From Dendrophyllia cribrosa (Eukaryota > Cnidaria > Anthozoa > Scleractinia > Dendrophylliidae), in assembly GCA_024195265.1 (NCBI GenBank), contig JAJLRJ010000001.1, forward strand, positions 55,043,202-55,107,201: DNA of 64,000 nt, given 5' to 3'. The notes beneath the pieces were generated by a model. It was not told the DNA's origin. It saw only the letters and a program-made list of their open reading frames with translations, and made no database searches. A program made the translations under genes and the position numbers. Of this stretch, positions 55,021-64,000 are shown in pieces (position 1 is the first letter of the stretch; each line of letters starts with the position of its first letter).

Positions 55021-55670
55021 TTTTCAGTTATATGAGAAGCCAAAAAATATATGTCATGCCCATAAATCGCGGACACGAGCCATTGCCAAATCAAATTTTA
55101 CTTGTCGGCTACCGGATTCCGATTGGGTTCCTAAAAATGTATAGGGATTTGTATGGACATCGAAAATAAACAGCGAATATCTTTCAGAGAAATAAAGAAA
55201 GTAGTAATGTGCAAGTCTGGTATGACAGGCTAATATATAACGAGGCATATTATACAAAAATCATGACAAAGTAAACAAATTTCATGAATATTTGTGAAAG
55301 TTTTATTCGACCAGGAGTGCCGTTAAATTTATACAGGCCTTGTGTGACAATAATTGATTGAAATCGGGAAGAATCATAGTTTATAAAATGAGAATACCGA
55401 TAAAGTAAGCGTGGTGGGAAAAATGTGCAACAAGTCATAATAAAAACATGCTTATAACTAACTGACTAAAACGTTTATAAGCTGTATAGTTCACCTTTCA
55501 TTTGTATTTGCTCTGGTTGAAAACCCCACACAAACGCTATCTATCTCAATCCTTCATTCTGGTTTTGAGTTTTGCCATGCAAACACTTTTCCAGCAAGCT
55601 GTTGTCACTCAGTCTCACATATTCTGGTTTACTTTTTGTTCGACACTAAGGTGCAGGATTGCGGTTTATC
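55021..55670. other. Spacer, no gene seen
   Basis: Overlapping domainless ORFs only. Confidence 0.5.
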
Positions 55671-56145
55671 AAAATATCGTGATAGAATATTATTAGTTTG
55701 ATAATTGATATTTTGATATCTCAGTGATATTTGGGTGATAACAGAATGATAAAAGCCAAAAATAATTTTCCATTTTAAATATCAAAAATATCATTATCAT
55801 ATCGTATTTACATGATAGTTGCTAGAAGAATTTTCGCTATCAAATTTTCTAATTATCATTATCAAGGTATCACTATCAAGTTAGAATCATATCATGTATC
55901 ACTATCATTCTCAAATCTCACTCAAGTGATTTCACCATTAATTTTTTACCAAGCATAACAGACACGATGATATTGTGATATATCATGATAATATTAAAAT
56001 TGTCCACCTATCTAGGAGCATAGAAAGTTTTCTTGAAATAAAGCAAGTTATCATATCATGTATCACTATCACTCTCAAATCTCACTCTAGTGATTTAAGA
56101 AAGAAGACAAGACACAGTGATAGTTTGATATATCATGATAAGATC
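55671..56145. repeat. TATCATGATA-rich palindromic region
   Basis: Dozens of TATCA/TGATA words in both orientations. A longer duplicated block, TATCATGTATCACTATCA with CTCAAATCTCACT, appears at about 55,892 and 56,055. Related words build the 65-bp array at 57,152. Confidence 0.7.
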
Positions 56146-56215
56146 AATTCGTCCATGTATTTACAGAAGTACATTGCCTTTTTCTTTTCTCATAATACTT
56201 TTACATTAACTCGGC

Positions 56216-56563
56216 TTACATTAGTTTGCGCCTTTTTAGTTCACTTTCTAGATCTGTGTTAAATCTGTTATTAACAAACCAAAAAAGAATATTCCGTTTG
56301 TATTGAGTCATTTTGCGTGTAACTTCGAAGTACTGGTTGAGACGACGAAATCCCTGTTCGCAGGATTCAGTGTTGGCCACGCCTTTGATGGTAGAAAACT
56401 GGGGAAGGTGCGGGTGAAATTCACATTTGGGATTGTCCGGGGGCATACAAACAGCTTCCGTATGTTTCGAAACATGAAAAATGTCAACTAAAAATTTGAC
56501 GTGTTCAAGAAGAAGTATCGCGCCTGAACTGCCGTTTTTCGCCTGATTTCTTAGGTACGGCAC
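56216..56563 (-). pseudogene. C-terminal piece of a KDZ-like transposase
   Basis: Minus strand: [74 protein letters not shown], stop. A FH..KH.. block followed by N(T)E..EQ.F..L is characteristic of Kyakuja-Dileera-Zisupton-type transposases (motif recall). Only about 115 codons remain; the catalytic Asp residues upstream are absent, so it is a fragment. No Met-based start is credible. Confidence 0.5.
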
Positions 56564-56603
56564 TAGCCCACATGCCCTGTCGTAACCGAGGTACTTTAAT
56601 CTC

Positions 56604-57060
56604 GTAATATCACCTACATCTCCAGAAAACTATGACCATGTTTGTCAGTAGATAACAGTACATAAACTGGAGTGATAAGTTATTCTGTATAATGTAAAGA
56701 ATCAAAGAAGCATTATTTGCAAGACTTGGGCCCAAAATACAATGCAATAAAAAGGAGTATTAGAAGGAATTTTTCTTTTTGGAAACCCATGTTGCAAAGC
56801 ACGTATTAGCAAGTATCAAGCGTTGAAAGTTTATCATGTTGTTTTCAAGTTTGCTTTAATAAAGGAACAGACAAAACACAAAAGAAAAGACAAAGTAAAG
56901 TAAAGTAGAACGCATGTTTCCAAAAAAAGCGCAGAAATTAAACAAGAAAACAGTACAGTGTAAAAGTAATTGAAAGAAAAAAGAAGGCTAGCTACTATTA
57001 AGGAATAAAAGACACAAATTATAGTCGCAGAGTATTGTCTATTGCACTTGGCGGGGGCAG
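56604..57060. other. Spacer, no gene seen
   Basis: A-rich; no ORF supported. Confidence 0.5.
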
Positions 57061-57063
57061 ATG

Positions 57064-57132
57064 TAAGGGTTAGGGTTACTTTACGGTGTTAGGGTTAGGG
57101 TTAGGGTTGTGTTTAGGGTTAGGGTTAGGGTT
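57064..57132 (+). repeat. Interstitial telomeric TTAGGG tract
   Basis: About nine TTAGGG units in one orientation, broken by short interruptions (TTACTTTACGGTG and TTGTG). TTAGGG is the cnidarian telomere repeat. It lies within a transposon-rich interior and abuts the 65-bp array. Confidence 0.92.
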
Positions 57133-57151
57133 CAGAGTCGAGGGGAACAGA

Positions 57152-57645
57152 AGTATTCTGATAATATCATGATTTTTCACTCTATCACTGGGAGAAGAAG
57201 GAATTCGACTTAATTAAATATTCTGATAATATCATGATTTATCACTTTATCACTGGAAGAAGAACAAATTCTACTTAATTAAATATTCTGATAATATCAT
57301 GATTTATCACTCTATCACTGGTAGTACGGGTAAAGTTCCTTCATTAAGTATTCTGATAAAATCATGATTTATCACTCTATCACTGGTAACAGAAGTAAAG
57401 TTGCCTCATTAAATATTCTGATAATATCATGATTTATCACTCTATCACTGGTAGTATAGACGTTAAAGTTCCTTCATTAAATATTCTGATAATATCATGA
57501 TAAATCACTGTATCACTGGGAGGAGAACAAATTCTACTTAATTAAATATTCTGATAATATCATGATAAATCACTGTATCACTAGGAGGAGAACAAATTCT
57601 ACTTAACTAAATATTCTGATAATATCATGATAACATATCTTTATA
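57152..57645 (+). repeat. Eight-unit 65-bp satellite array
   Basis: TATTCTGATAATATCATGAT starts at 57,154, 57,219, 57,284, 57,349, 57,414, 57,482, 57,547 and 57,612. All spacings are 65 except one of 68. About 41 bases per unit are strongly conserved (through TTATCACTCTATCACTGG) and about 24 vary between two sequence types. Confidence 0.95.
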
Positions 57646-58690
57646 TGAGAAAAACCCATTGCGGAATATCAAAAAATCAACCCCTTATATCACCAAAGAT
57701 ATATCATGATAATAGCAATATTTTTAAGAAGAGATGTATTAGAAAAAACATGATATATCATAACTGATTATTAGTCCTGATATAATGATAATACGCAATA
57801 CTGCACCTCTCTCTTGTTCGATAACCTCCAGGGGAAGTCTAGGTCCATGTTTAATAATGAATAATATATTATAATTATAATAAGAACCTTCCCAGCACCC
57901 TTTCACCAGAAAATTTTTGATGCCAAATAACTGTCAATTTTGAATAAATGATACTGCACCGCATGCTATTTACACCCACCATAAAATCCTATTTTAATTG
58001 ACTAATTCAGATGATGTCATTCAGTCACGTGACTATGCCCCGAAGTGCCTTTCGACGTTTTTTAGGAACATGCTTTGATGAATGCAAATACAGTCAACAT
58101 GGCAAAGAAGGCATTTGCTTGCAACATTTCGTCATGCCTGGTATGGCTCTGGATTTTCAAAATTAAGGGGGCTATACACATGAGCAAATAGGGGGTCTGG
58201 GGACTAGCTCATGTATCTTTGTAAGGGTGAAACACAAAGTTAAAAAATTTCGTATGTTGGTAAATATAAGTATAAAAATAAGTTCTATATCAATGTTATT
58301 AGTATGACATCATCAATCACGTGACCAGAACGCACAGAAGTTGACTGACCTCTTAATTTTATTAAGTTTAATAAATCCCCGTTTTTCCACCCAGGTTAAA
58401 TTTATGTTATTTTTGTGTATAAAAAAGGCCATTATTACTCCTCCAGTAAAAATTGAGTGTCAACACATTACATAAAAACATGGACTTACCTGCTCAAAGT
58501 GAGCTTGCTGAGTGCTTAAAAACTACAGAGAAAGTGGCAATTATGGCAACATTGTCCTCCTCTGATGAGTTTAAGTTCAAGCACAGAATCATAATAATGC
58601 CACTTCAGTCATATTAATGAAAGTTAATTTAACTGCATGTATATCTGCCTATACATTTTTAATAATAATATATAGTGTGCATATATAGTG
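57646..58690. other. AT-rich spacer
   Basis: TATCATGATA words continue to 57,800. CACGTGAC-type palindromes lie at 58,026 and 58,320. No gene. Confidence 0.5.
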
Positions 58691-58693
58691 GCA

Positions 58694-58738
58694 GTGTTAT
58701 GAGTTTATATAATTTATTATGACATAAACTCATAACAC
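58694..58738. repeat. Perfect short hairpin
   Basis: GTGTTATGAGTTTAT and its exact inverse ATAAACTCATAACAC are separated by 15 A/T-rich bases. Confidence 0.85.
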
Positions 58739-58974
58739 ATGGCACGCTTTTTAGAGTTAATAACCTGTACAGATTCTACATACCATCACAAGCTTCAGTT
58801 ATGTCTTTGTCTAGCTCATTGAAAATTTTATTAAGGAGTTGTCCTTATCATAAAAAGCACAGAGCAGCGATCTTGTGAGAACACTTCTGGGCTTGTTTTC
58901 AGCATCCTTTATTGCTGAACCCAGTTTGTTGGGACACATATGGGGCGCCAAATGTGACAAAAAAGATCATTCTC

Positions 58975-59135
58975 CTTGTGATAAATCGTTCCTTGATATA
59001 TATATCACAACTCGTGATAAATACATTATTTTGTTTGATATATAGGTCACAACTTGTGATATATAATGTTCACTCGTGATATAGATTATGATTTTCAAGC
59101 CCGTGATATAGATTACTCAATGTCCGTGATATATG
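58975..59135. repeat. CGTGATATATA-type short repeat
   Basis: About six degenerate units of 25-35 bp containing CGTGATATA or TTGTGATATA, immediately upstream of the IS3EU-like gene. Confidence 0.7.
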
Positions 59136-59213
59136 TTATAAAAGAAGACTGGGTACCACTTGGGAGGTCCTGGAAACGAGGATGAGTGGATGCCTGGTAG
59201 AAATGAGGCAAAT

Positions 59214-61392
59214 ATGGCGGCCGCTGAAGACAACATCGAGACTTTTCTCCACAATATACCCAGCCAAATAGCAGAAGCTCGTCGCCAAATGTTTTGTAAT
59301 AATGTCAATGTAATCGAATTCATCCAGCGACGTTTAGAAGACAGTCTCTTGCTGCTGAATATACTCTACCAACGTTGCGTTGATGACCAGCTAAAGAACG
59401 ATCTCAATGATCTCTTTGATTACCGAACTGCATTTTTGGCATCAACGTTATGATGATCTGTGGATGAGATATGGAAATGCCTCTTCCCAGCTGCGTTTTT
59501 CTTGTCCAAAAGAAGAAAGTGGCGACAGAGGAAGGCCACGATATCGTCTTCCGGAAAACGCCATACTTGACCTGCATCGGATTCATCGCAGATGGAGACA
59601 CGTTGCAGAGAGCGTGGGAGTTAGCTATAGGACATTACTGAGGCGGCGCCATCAATACGGCTTGTCAGTAGCTGCTACCAGAGGTCCAAGAAGTACTTAC
59701 ACTGAAATAACTCAAAACAACCTGTGCGATGTTGTTCGAGAAGTCCTTCAAATTTTACCAAATGCGGGAGAGACCTTCGTTCTACGGGCTCTCAGACAGA
59801 GAGACATTCATGTTCAGAGGTGGAGAGTGAGGGAGGCAATTCGTGCTGTGGATCCCCTAAGTCGAGCGATGAGACGTAGTGTTGCAGTCCTTCGCCGCGT
59901 TTACAATGTCCCTTGCCCAAATGCATTATGGTAAGTTACATCCTCCCTCCCTCCTCACCCCCATTCCCGCTATGGAGCTATGGAAGGCATTTCTTGGTAA
60001 GGTTAGAAGGGCCCCTGTCAGAATCTGTAATTTGGGCCCCCAACAATGGTGTCGGAATCTCCATTTTGTCCTTTATGATAGGACGGAATTAAAATCTTTT
60101 GTTTTACCCAATATGTGGAGTGGATGTAGGAAATCTGTACTTTACCCCTGGTGGGGGCTGTTGGGATCAGTATTTCACCTTTGTGGGGAGTGTTGGAATC
60201 CCTAATTCACCATTGTGAGGGGTATCGGAATCTTGATTAGTACGAGTAGGGCCTGTCGGAATCACGCCTTCCATGGGGGGGAGGGGGGGCAGATACAAAA
60301 TGGAATGTCTCAATGGGGAGGAAACCTATCAAGATCAAAAGCATTGCTGCAGTACTTTTGTACAACACAGTACCATTGCAGTACTATTTTCATTCTAGCA
60401 TCAAAGGTGGTTTTCCTTCACGCATTGTGATGCATTGTCTTTGTGCAAATTTTACTGCCGTTAATTTTCTTGGAAATGAAGTGAGTGTTTCTGGTGATAA
60501 ATTGTCACTTTCTGCATTTTGTCTGCGAATTTTAGTGTGTAACATTGTGTATAGCACAAAACAGATGTTGTAAATGTTTTTTTCTGACAGGCATATTGAT
60601 GGTCATCACAAGCTCATTCGGTGGCGCCTTGTGATACATGGTGGTATTGATGGTTTTAGCAGGAGTATTGTGTATTTAAAATGCTCTCCAAACAATTATG
60701 CTGCTACCGTGCTAGAGTTGTTCCAAGATGCAGTTCAACGGTTTGGTGTGCCATCACGAGTAAGATCTGACTTTGGTACAGAAAATTTTGATGTTGCTCG
60801 CTTCATGCTTCATCATCCAGAAAGGGGAACCAATAGAGGTAGCATGATTACTGGTAAAAGTGTTCATAATCAAAGAATCGAACGTCTTTGGGTTGACCTA
60901 CGGAGAGTACTTGTGAGCTATTATGCGAGTCTGTTTTGCCATCTAGAAGACTCAGGTGTCCTGGATGTACTTAATGAGGAACATTTACTTGCCCTGCACC
61001 ATGTCTTCCTACCAAGAATCAACAGGGCTATTGATGAATTTGTTCAGGATTGGAACAACCATCCACTGAGTACCGAGGGAAACCGTTCGCCTCTTTCATT
61101 ATGGCACTCAGGTGTTACTTCTTTGTTTCACTCTCAATACAGTGCCATAGAAAGTATACGTGGAGGAAATGCTAACTGGCAAGATTTTGGCATTGACGAT
61201 GATGGTCCAGTACCAGGTCCTCTTGCTGATAATGATTTGCAAGTGCCACAGTCTGACATTAACCTTACAGATGAGCAGTGGCAACAAGTCCGGAATACAA
61301 TAAATCCTCTTGAAGATGATGGAAATCATGGCTGTATTTTGTACTTGCAAGCAGTGAATCTTTTCAGGCACATTTGCAGTGCCCAACAGTAG
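59214..61392 (+). CDS. IS3EU-like integrase-fold transposase (two exons, one homopolymer frameshift)
   Basis: Exon 1 is 59,214-59,930, the intron 59,931-60,590 (GTAAGT...TTTTTTTCTGACAG), exon 2 is 60,591-61,392. The splice restores [17 protein letters not shown]. An N-terminal helical region ([20 protein letters not shown]) is followed by a helix-turn-helix part ([33 protein letters not shown]). The catalytic core has Asp in [20 protein letters not shown], Asp in [10 protein letters not shown], and Glu in [10 protein letters not shown], spaced D-x36-E, as in integrase (rve)-type IS3EU or Ginger-like transposases. A run of five T near 59,438 shifts the frame. With four T the read-through would be [16 protein letters not shown], so this may be an assembly error. 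ATG 59,214 has a strong Kozak context; 59,190 is an in-frame alternative. Terminal repeats were not identified, so a domesticated gene is possible. Confidence 0.8.
60000..60290. repeat. Degenerate GTTGGAATC repeat in the IS3EU-like gene's intron
   Basis: Words such as GTCGGAATC, GTTGGGATC and GTTGGAATC with TTTACC(C)/TTCACC recur every 36 or so bases. Confidence 0.5.
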
Positions 61393-62180
61393 AAAGAGCA
61401 ACTCAGTTTGAAAACTTAAGTGCAAAACAACAATTTAAGGTACTTGCACTGGTAAATTTTCATGTTTTTTGGGAAGCAAGATATTACAAAGTATTTAATA
61501 AAATGATACTGCAATAACACATGTTGTAGTTTATTCCTTGAAGAATATATATTTTGTAAAAAAAATGTTCAAGTTAAATATTAATTGAAATATTGGAAGA
61601 ACCCCTGGGGTGTCAAAAGATACGTTTTCAGTTTTTATGGTCCTCCTATTATGCCAAAGCTATATTTTTCGGTGGAATATTGTTCAGATAACAAAGAGGA
61701 ACAGTTCTGTGCTTGCCACAGACAATCCACTGATTTCCTCTGTTTTTATTTCACTTTGTTTAAACCTGTTAATATTTAACTCACAACTTGGAAAATACTC
61801 ACTCAACAATATGTGCCAAGCACAGATTTCTGTGTCATACGACAACAACGCATATACCCAAGTTTCAAGAGAAAATTCTAAAAGGTTTTGGAGAAAAACA
61901 GGTTAAACCGATGCTGTGCATAGTCCAAAACATTATTTCTTTTGAAAATTGGCCTCTCGCAGAACAAAAAAGTCGTAATTTGGTCGAAATTTGCGTGCTC
62001 TGTCGGCTGGAACCATTTTGAGAGAGGAAATGACCCAAAAAGACTGGAATCTAGCAAATGTTACACATTTTAACCCACCCCCCCTAAAATATGTTTTGTT
62101 CGTTTATACGTTGTTAGGTGTTTTCCATTTCCGGTTTCTATTGTGCACGTTCTTGCGAGTCACACGCACTCATCGCAAAT
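61393..62180. other. Intergenic spacer
   Basis: No gene recognised. It holds the presumed 3' end of the IS3EU-like gene (AATAAAATGA at 61,497) and the promoter side of the next gene. Confidence 0.5.
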
Positions 62181-64000
62181 ATGGCGTCGAGACCGAAGAA
62201 GAAGAAACTTTCATCTTCAGAAAAACGAAAAATGCAACAGGAGAAAGGAAAGAGTGGTGCAAAGAAGAGAGGTTTAGGTGTTGCTGGAAGATTAGATTTT
62301 GAGCTGCCGGCAAATTGGAGAACGGAAGAGGTTCCTTCGTCGTCTAAAACTTCTTTGCATTTGATTTCACCGGGGAAGTCACGATACCGTAGCCAAAGAA
62401 GTGCGAAGGCAGTGATCAAGGAAAGAGGATTGAATCTTTGTTTGAATGAAGCTTCCGAAGATTCTGAATCACAAGAATCACAGTCAGATTTCGAAGGCAG
62501 TCCGAAGAAAAGTGTAAGCAAAGTCAAATCTGGACAGCAGATTGAACATCGTCTGTTTGTTTGCCAATCTTCCCAATTTGAGAAGCTAATTGACGACATC
62601 AACAAAACTTCAAAGTGCTCAACACAGGATTGCAATGGTAAGTTTTTCTCACCTTTCTTTCGTTCTCGTGCATGAAACGGGGGATAAAGTTCGCTTTTCA
62701 CGTGCACTCACAACACAAAGGTGTTTTAATTTACGGAATTTCATAATATTCCAACAAAAGAAAGAAACATTTTCAAATCTTCACCGTTGCTCACTACGGA
62801 AATATATATTTATTATTTGCATTAGCCACGATGAGAGGGTGTATTTATATGTTATATGAATGTTATATAATTTTGGAACTTGGCATATCAATTTATACAG
62901 AACGTGTTCCCTGTAGTTTAATTTTTGATTATCACAAAGCTGCTCAAAGGAATGGATTTTGATTTATGAAAGACATTATATCCATCAAAATAGTCAACTA
63001 GAATTTACTGTTATAATTTCCTGGTGGTGTGTGCATGAACCATAGCTTGTTATTATTGCTTACTTTATATTTTTATTCTCTAGGTATCTTGGTGCCTACG
63101 AAGGTTGAACAGACTGGATTAGGCGGGTCAATGAATGTGACCTTTAGCTGCAACAGCTGCATCTTCAGGAATATTTCCTTTCAAGCATCAGCTATGGTGG
63201 AAGGATCTAAACGGACAGTTGTTGGCTTGGCTCTTGCAGTTGCTTTCGTAATATCTGGGCATGGATTTGCTAAGTTTTCTAGAAGCCTTCAAGAGTTCCT
63301 GGGGATAAGCGTCATTTCAAAAAATCGGTACTATGAGGTCATAAAGCTTATTTATCCCCACATAACTGACATTCTTGACGAAATGTGCAACGATGCCAAA
63401 GAAGAAATGAAAAGCATGAGAAGTGATGACCTTGGCAGTTGGAAGAGAGCTGTTGTTACGTCTGATGGTGTGTGGCACACACGTGGTCATTTTAGTAAAA
63501 ATGGCTCTTTTGTTGTCAAAAATTACATTTCTGGTGGCCTTCTGTGGTATGGGCATAAATGCATGAAGGGCGGCGATGACGTGATAGAGGAGGAATTGTA
63601 TCAAGGGACTTCGAAATCAATGGAAGGTAGACTAGCCGATGATTGTTATAACCGGGCAAAGAAAGAGGGATGCAAGATAGAGGTAGTGTGGCAGGATGGG
63701 GATTCCAGTTCATCTAAGTCGGTTGAGAATGCCTTTGGGCCAGGCAAAGTTTTCAAGTGTGGTGGCCATGTGGGACGAGCACATGCCAACAATCTAAAGG
63801 ACATGTCAAAACAAAAAGTCTTCGCGGCACAACAGATAGCAAATCACAAAGCCAAGTTCCCTGCAGTTGAAAGTGCAAAATGCGAATGCAAACGTCATAG
63901 CCAGACATGTGGGTGTCTTTCAGAAACATTTATTAAATCCGCTCGTATAAACCACTTCTGCTGCTTGCAACAGTGCTCGACACCTGAAGAATATGCCAGA
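62181..64000 (+). CDS. Mutator-like transposase gene, first two exons (continues past the window)
   Basis: Exon 1 is 62,181-62,637 (MASRPKKKKLSSSEKRKMQQ..., basic then Ser/acidic-rich). The intron is 62,638-63,083 (GTAAGT...TTCTCTAG). Exon 2 is open from 63,084 to the window edge in phase. Joined protein: CSTQDCNG-ILVPTKVEQTG. The Mutator-like transposase domain (of the kind seen in many cnidarian and fish proteins) includes NVTFSCNSCIFRNISFQ, GSKRTVVGLALAVAF, VISKNRYYEVIKLIYPH, AVVTSDGVWHTRGHFSKN (likely first catalytic Asp), EVVWQDGDSSSSKSVEN (likely second), KCGGHVGRAHANNLKD, CECKRHSQTCGCLSE and FCCLQQCSTPEEYAR. No frameshift or stop is present in 458 codons. ATG 62,181 has a good context (AATATGGCG). 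Terminal repeats are not seen, so element or domesticated gene is open. Confidence 0.85.

Noticed and set aside
57152..57645. CRISPR-like repeat-spacer array
   Set aside because: Regular period with conserved and variable parts, but the variable parts fall into two recurring types, there are no cas genes, and the surroundings are eukaryotic. It is a satellite.
62138..62707. 189-codon minus-strand ORF
   Set aside because: Shadow of the Mutator-like gene's first exon, which has a start context, a donor and in-phase continuation.

Overview
The window is eukaryotic and looks like accessory, transposon-dominated DNA from a cnidarian, most likely a stony coral. The evidence is AT-rich sequence, GT-AG introns with pyrimidine tracts, telomere-type TTAGGG repeats, and a mix of element families common in cnidarians (ISL2EU, Academ, Mutator-like, IS3EU-like, KDZ, DIRS, Gypsy, Tc1, TA- and TTAA-type MITEs). 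The species assignment is inference. I see no conserved host gene, rRNA or tRNA. Nearly every supportable gene is a mobile-element gene or the wreck of one.

Layout. 0-14.5 kb: a 1.3 kb sequence duplicated in direct orientation, further local duplications, relics of an ISL2EU element (SAP/SWIM/YqaJ-type gene at 6.1-6.8 kb, THAP-type transposase piece at 8.2-8.6 kb), and two facing copies (5.4 and 13.0-13.6 kb) of another SWIM-containing gene. 14.9-15.9 kb: a 5'-truncated LINE. 16.3-26.9 kb: the centrepiece, a three-level nest. An ISL2EU-type transposon (74-bp terminal inverted repeats, AT target duplication) carries a SAP-SWIM-YqaJ gene facing a THAP/DDE transposase gene. A 6,431-bp Academ-type transposon has inserted into the transposase gene (15-bp inverted repeats, TTG duplication). 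It carries one intact two-exon gene for a 1,487-aa DDE + XPG-nuclease + CXC protein. A 297-bp Harbinger-type MITE (TTA duplication) sits inside the Academ element.

27-38 kb: a decayed Gypsy pol/gag piece, a BEN-domain pseudogene, a 1.47 kb inverted-repeat element, and a 66-bp coding-phase minisatellite. 38.6-42 kb: a decayed DIRS-type retrotransposon with a TTAA-flanked MITE in its tyrosine recombinase. 42.8-48.8 kb: a Tc1-like relic, a 688-bp TA-flanked MITE with about 168-bp arms, and another inverted-repeat element. 49-56.6 kb: a gag-like relic, a 1-1.45 kb tandem repeat array containing a repeated short exon, and the tail of a KDZ-like transposase. 57.06-57.65 kb: an interstitial telomeric tract directly followed by eight 65-bp repeats. 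59.2-61.4 kb: an IS3EU-like integrase-fold transposase gene with one intron and one homopolymer frameshift. 62.2-64 kb: the first two exons of a Mutator-like transposase gene, which runs off the window.

Family assignments come from motif reading, not database searches. Coordinates of insertions with target duplications are base-exact as read; limits of decayed relics are approximate.
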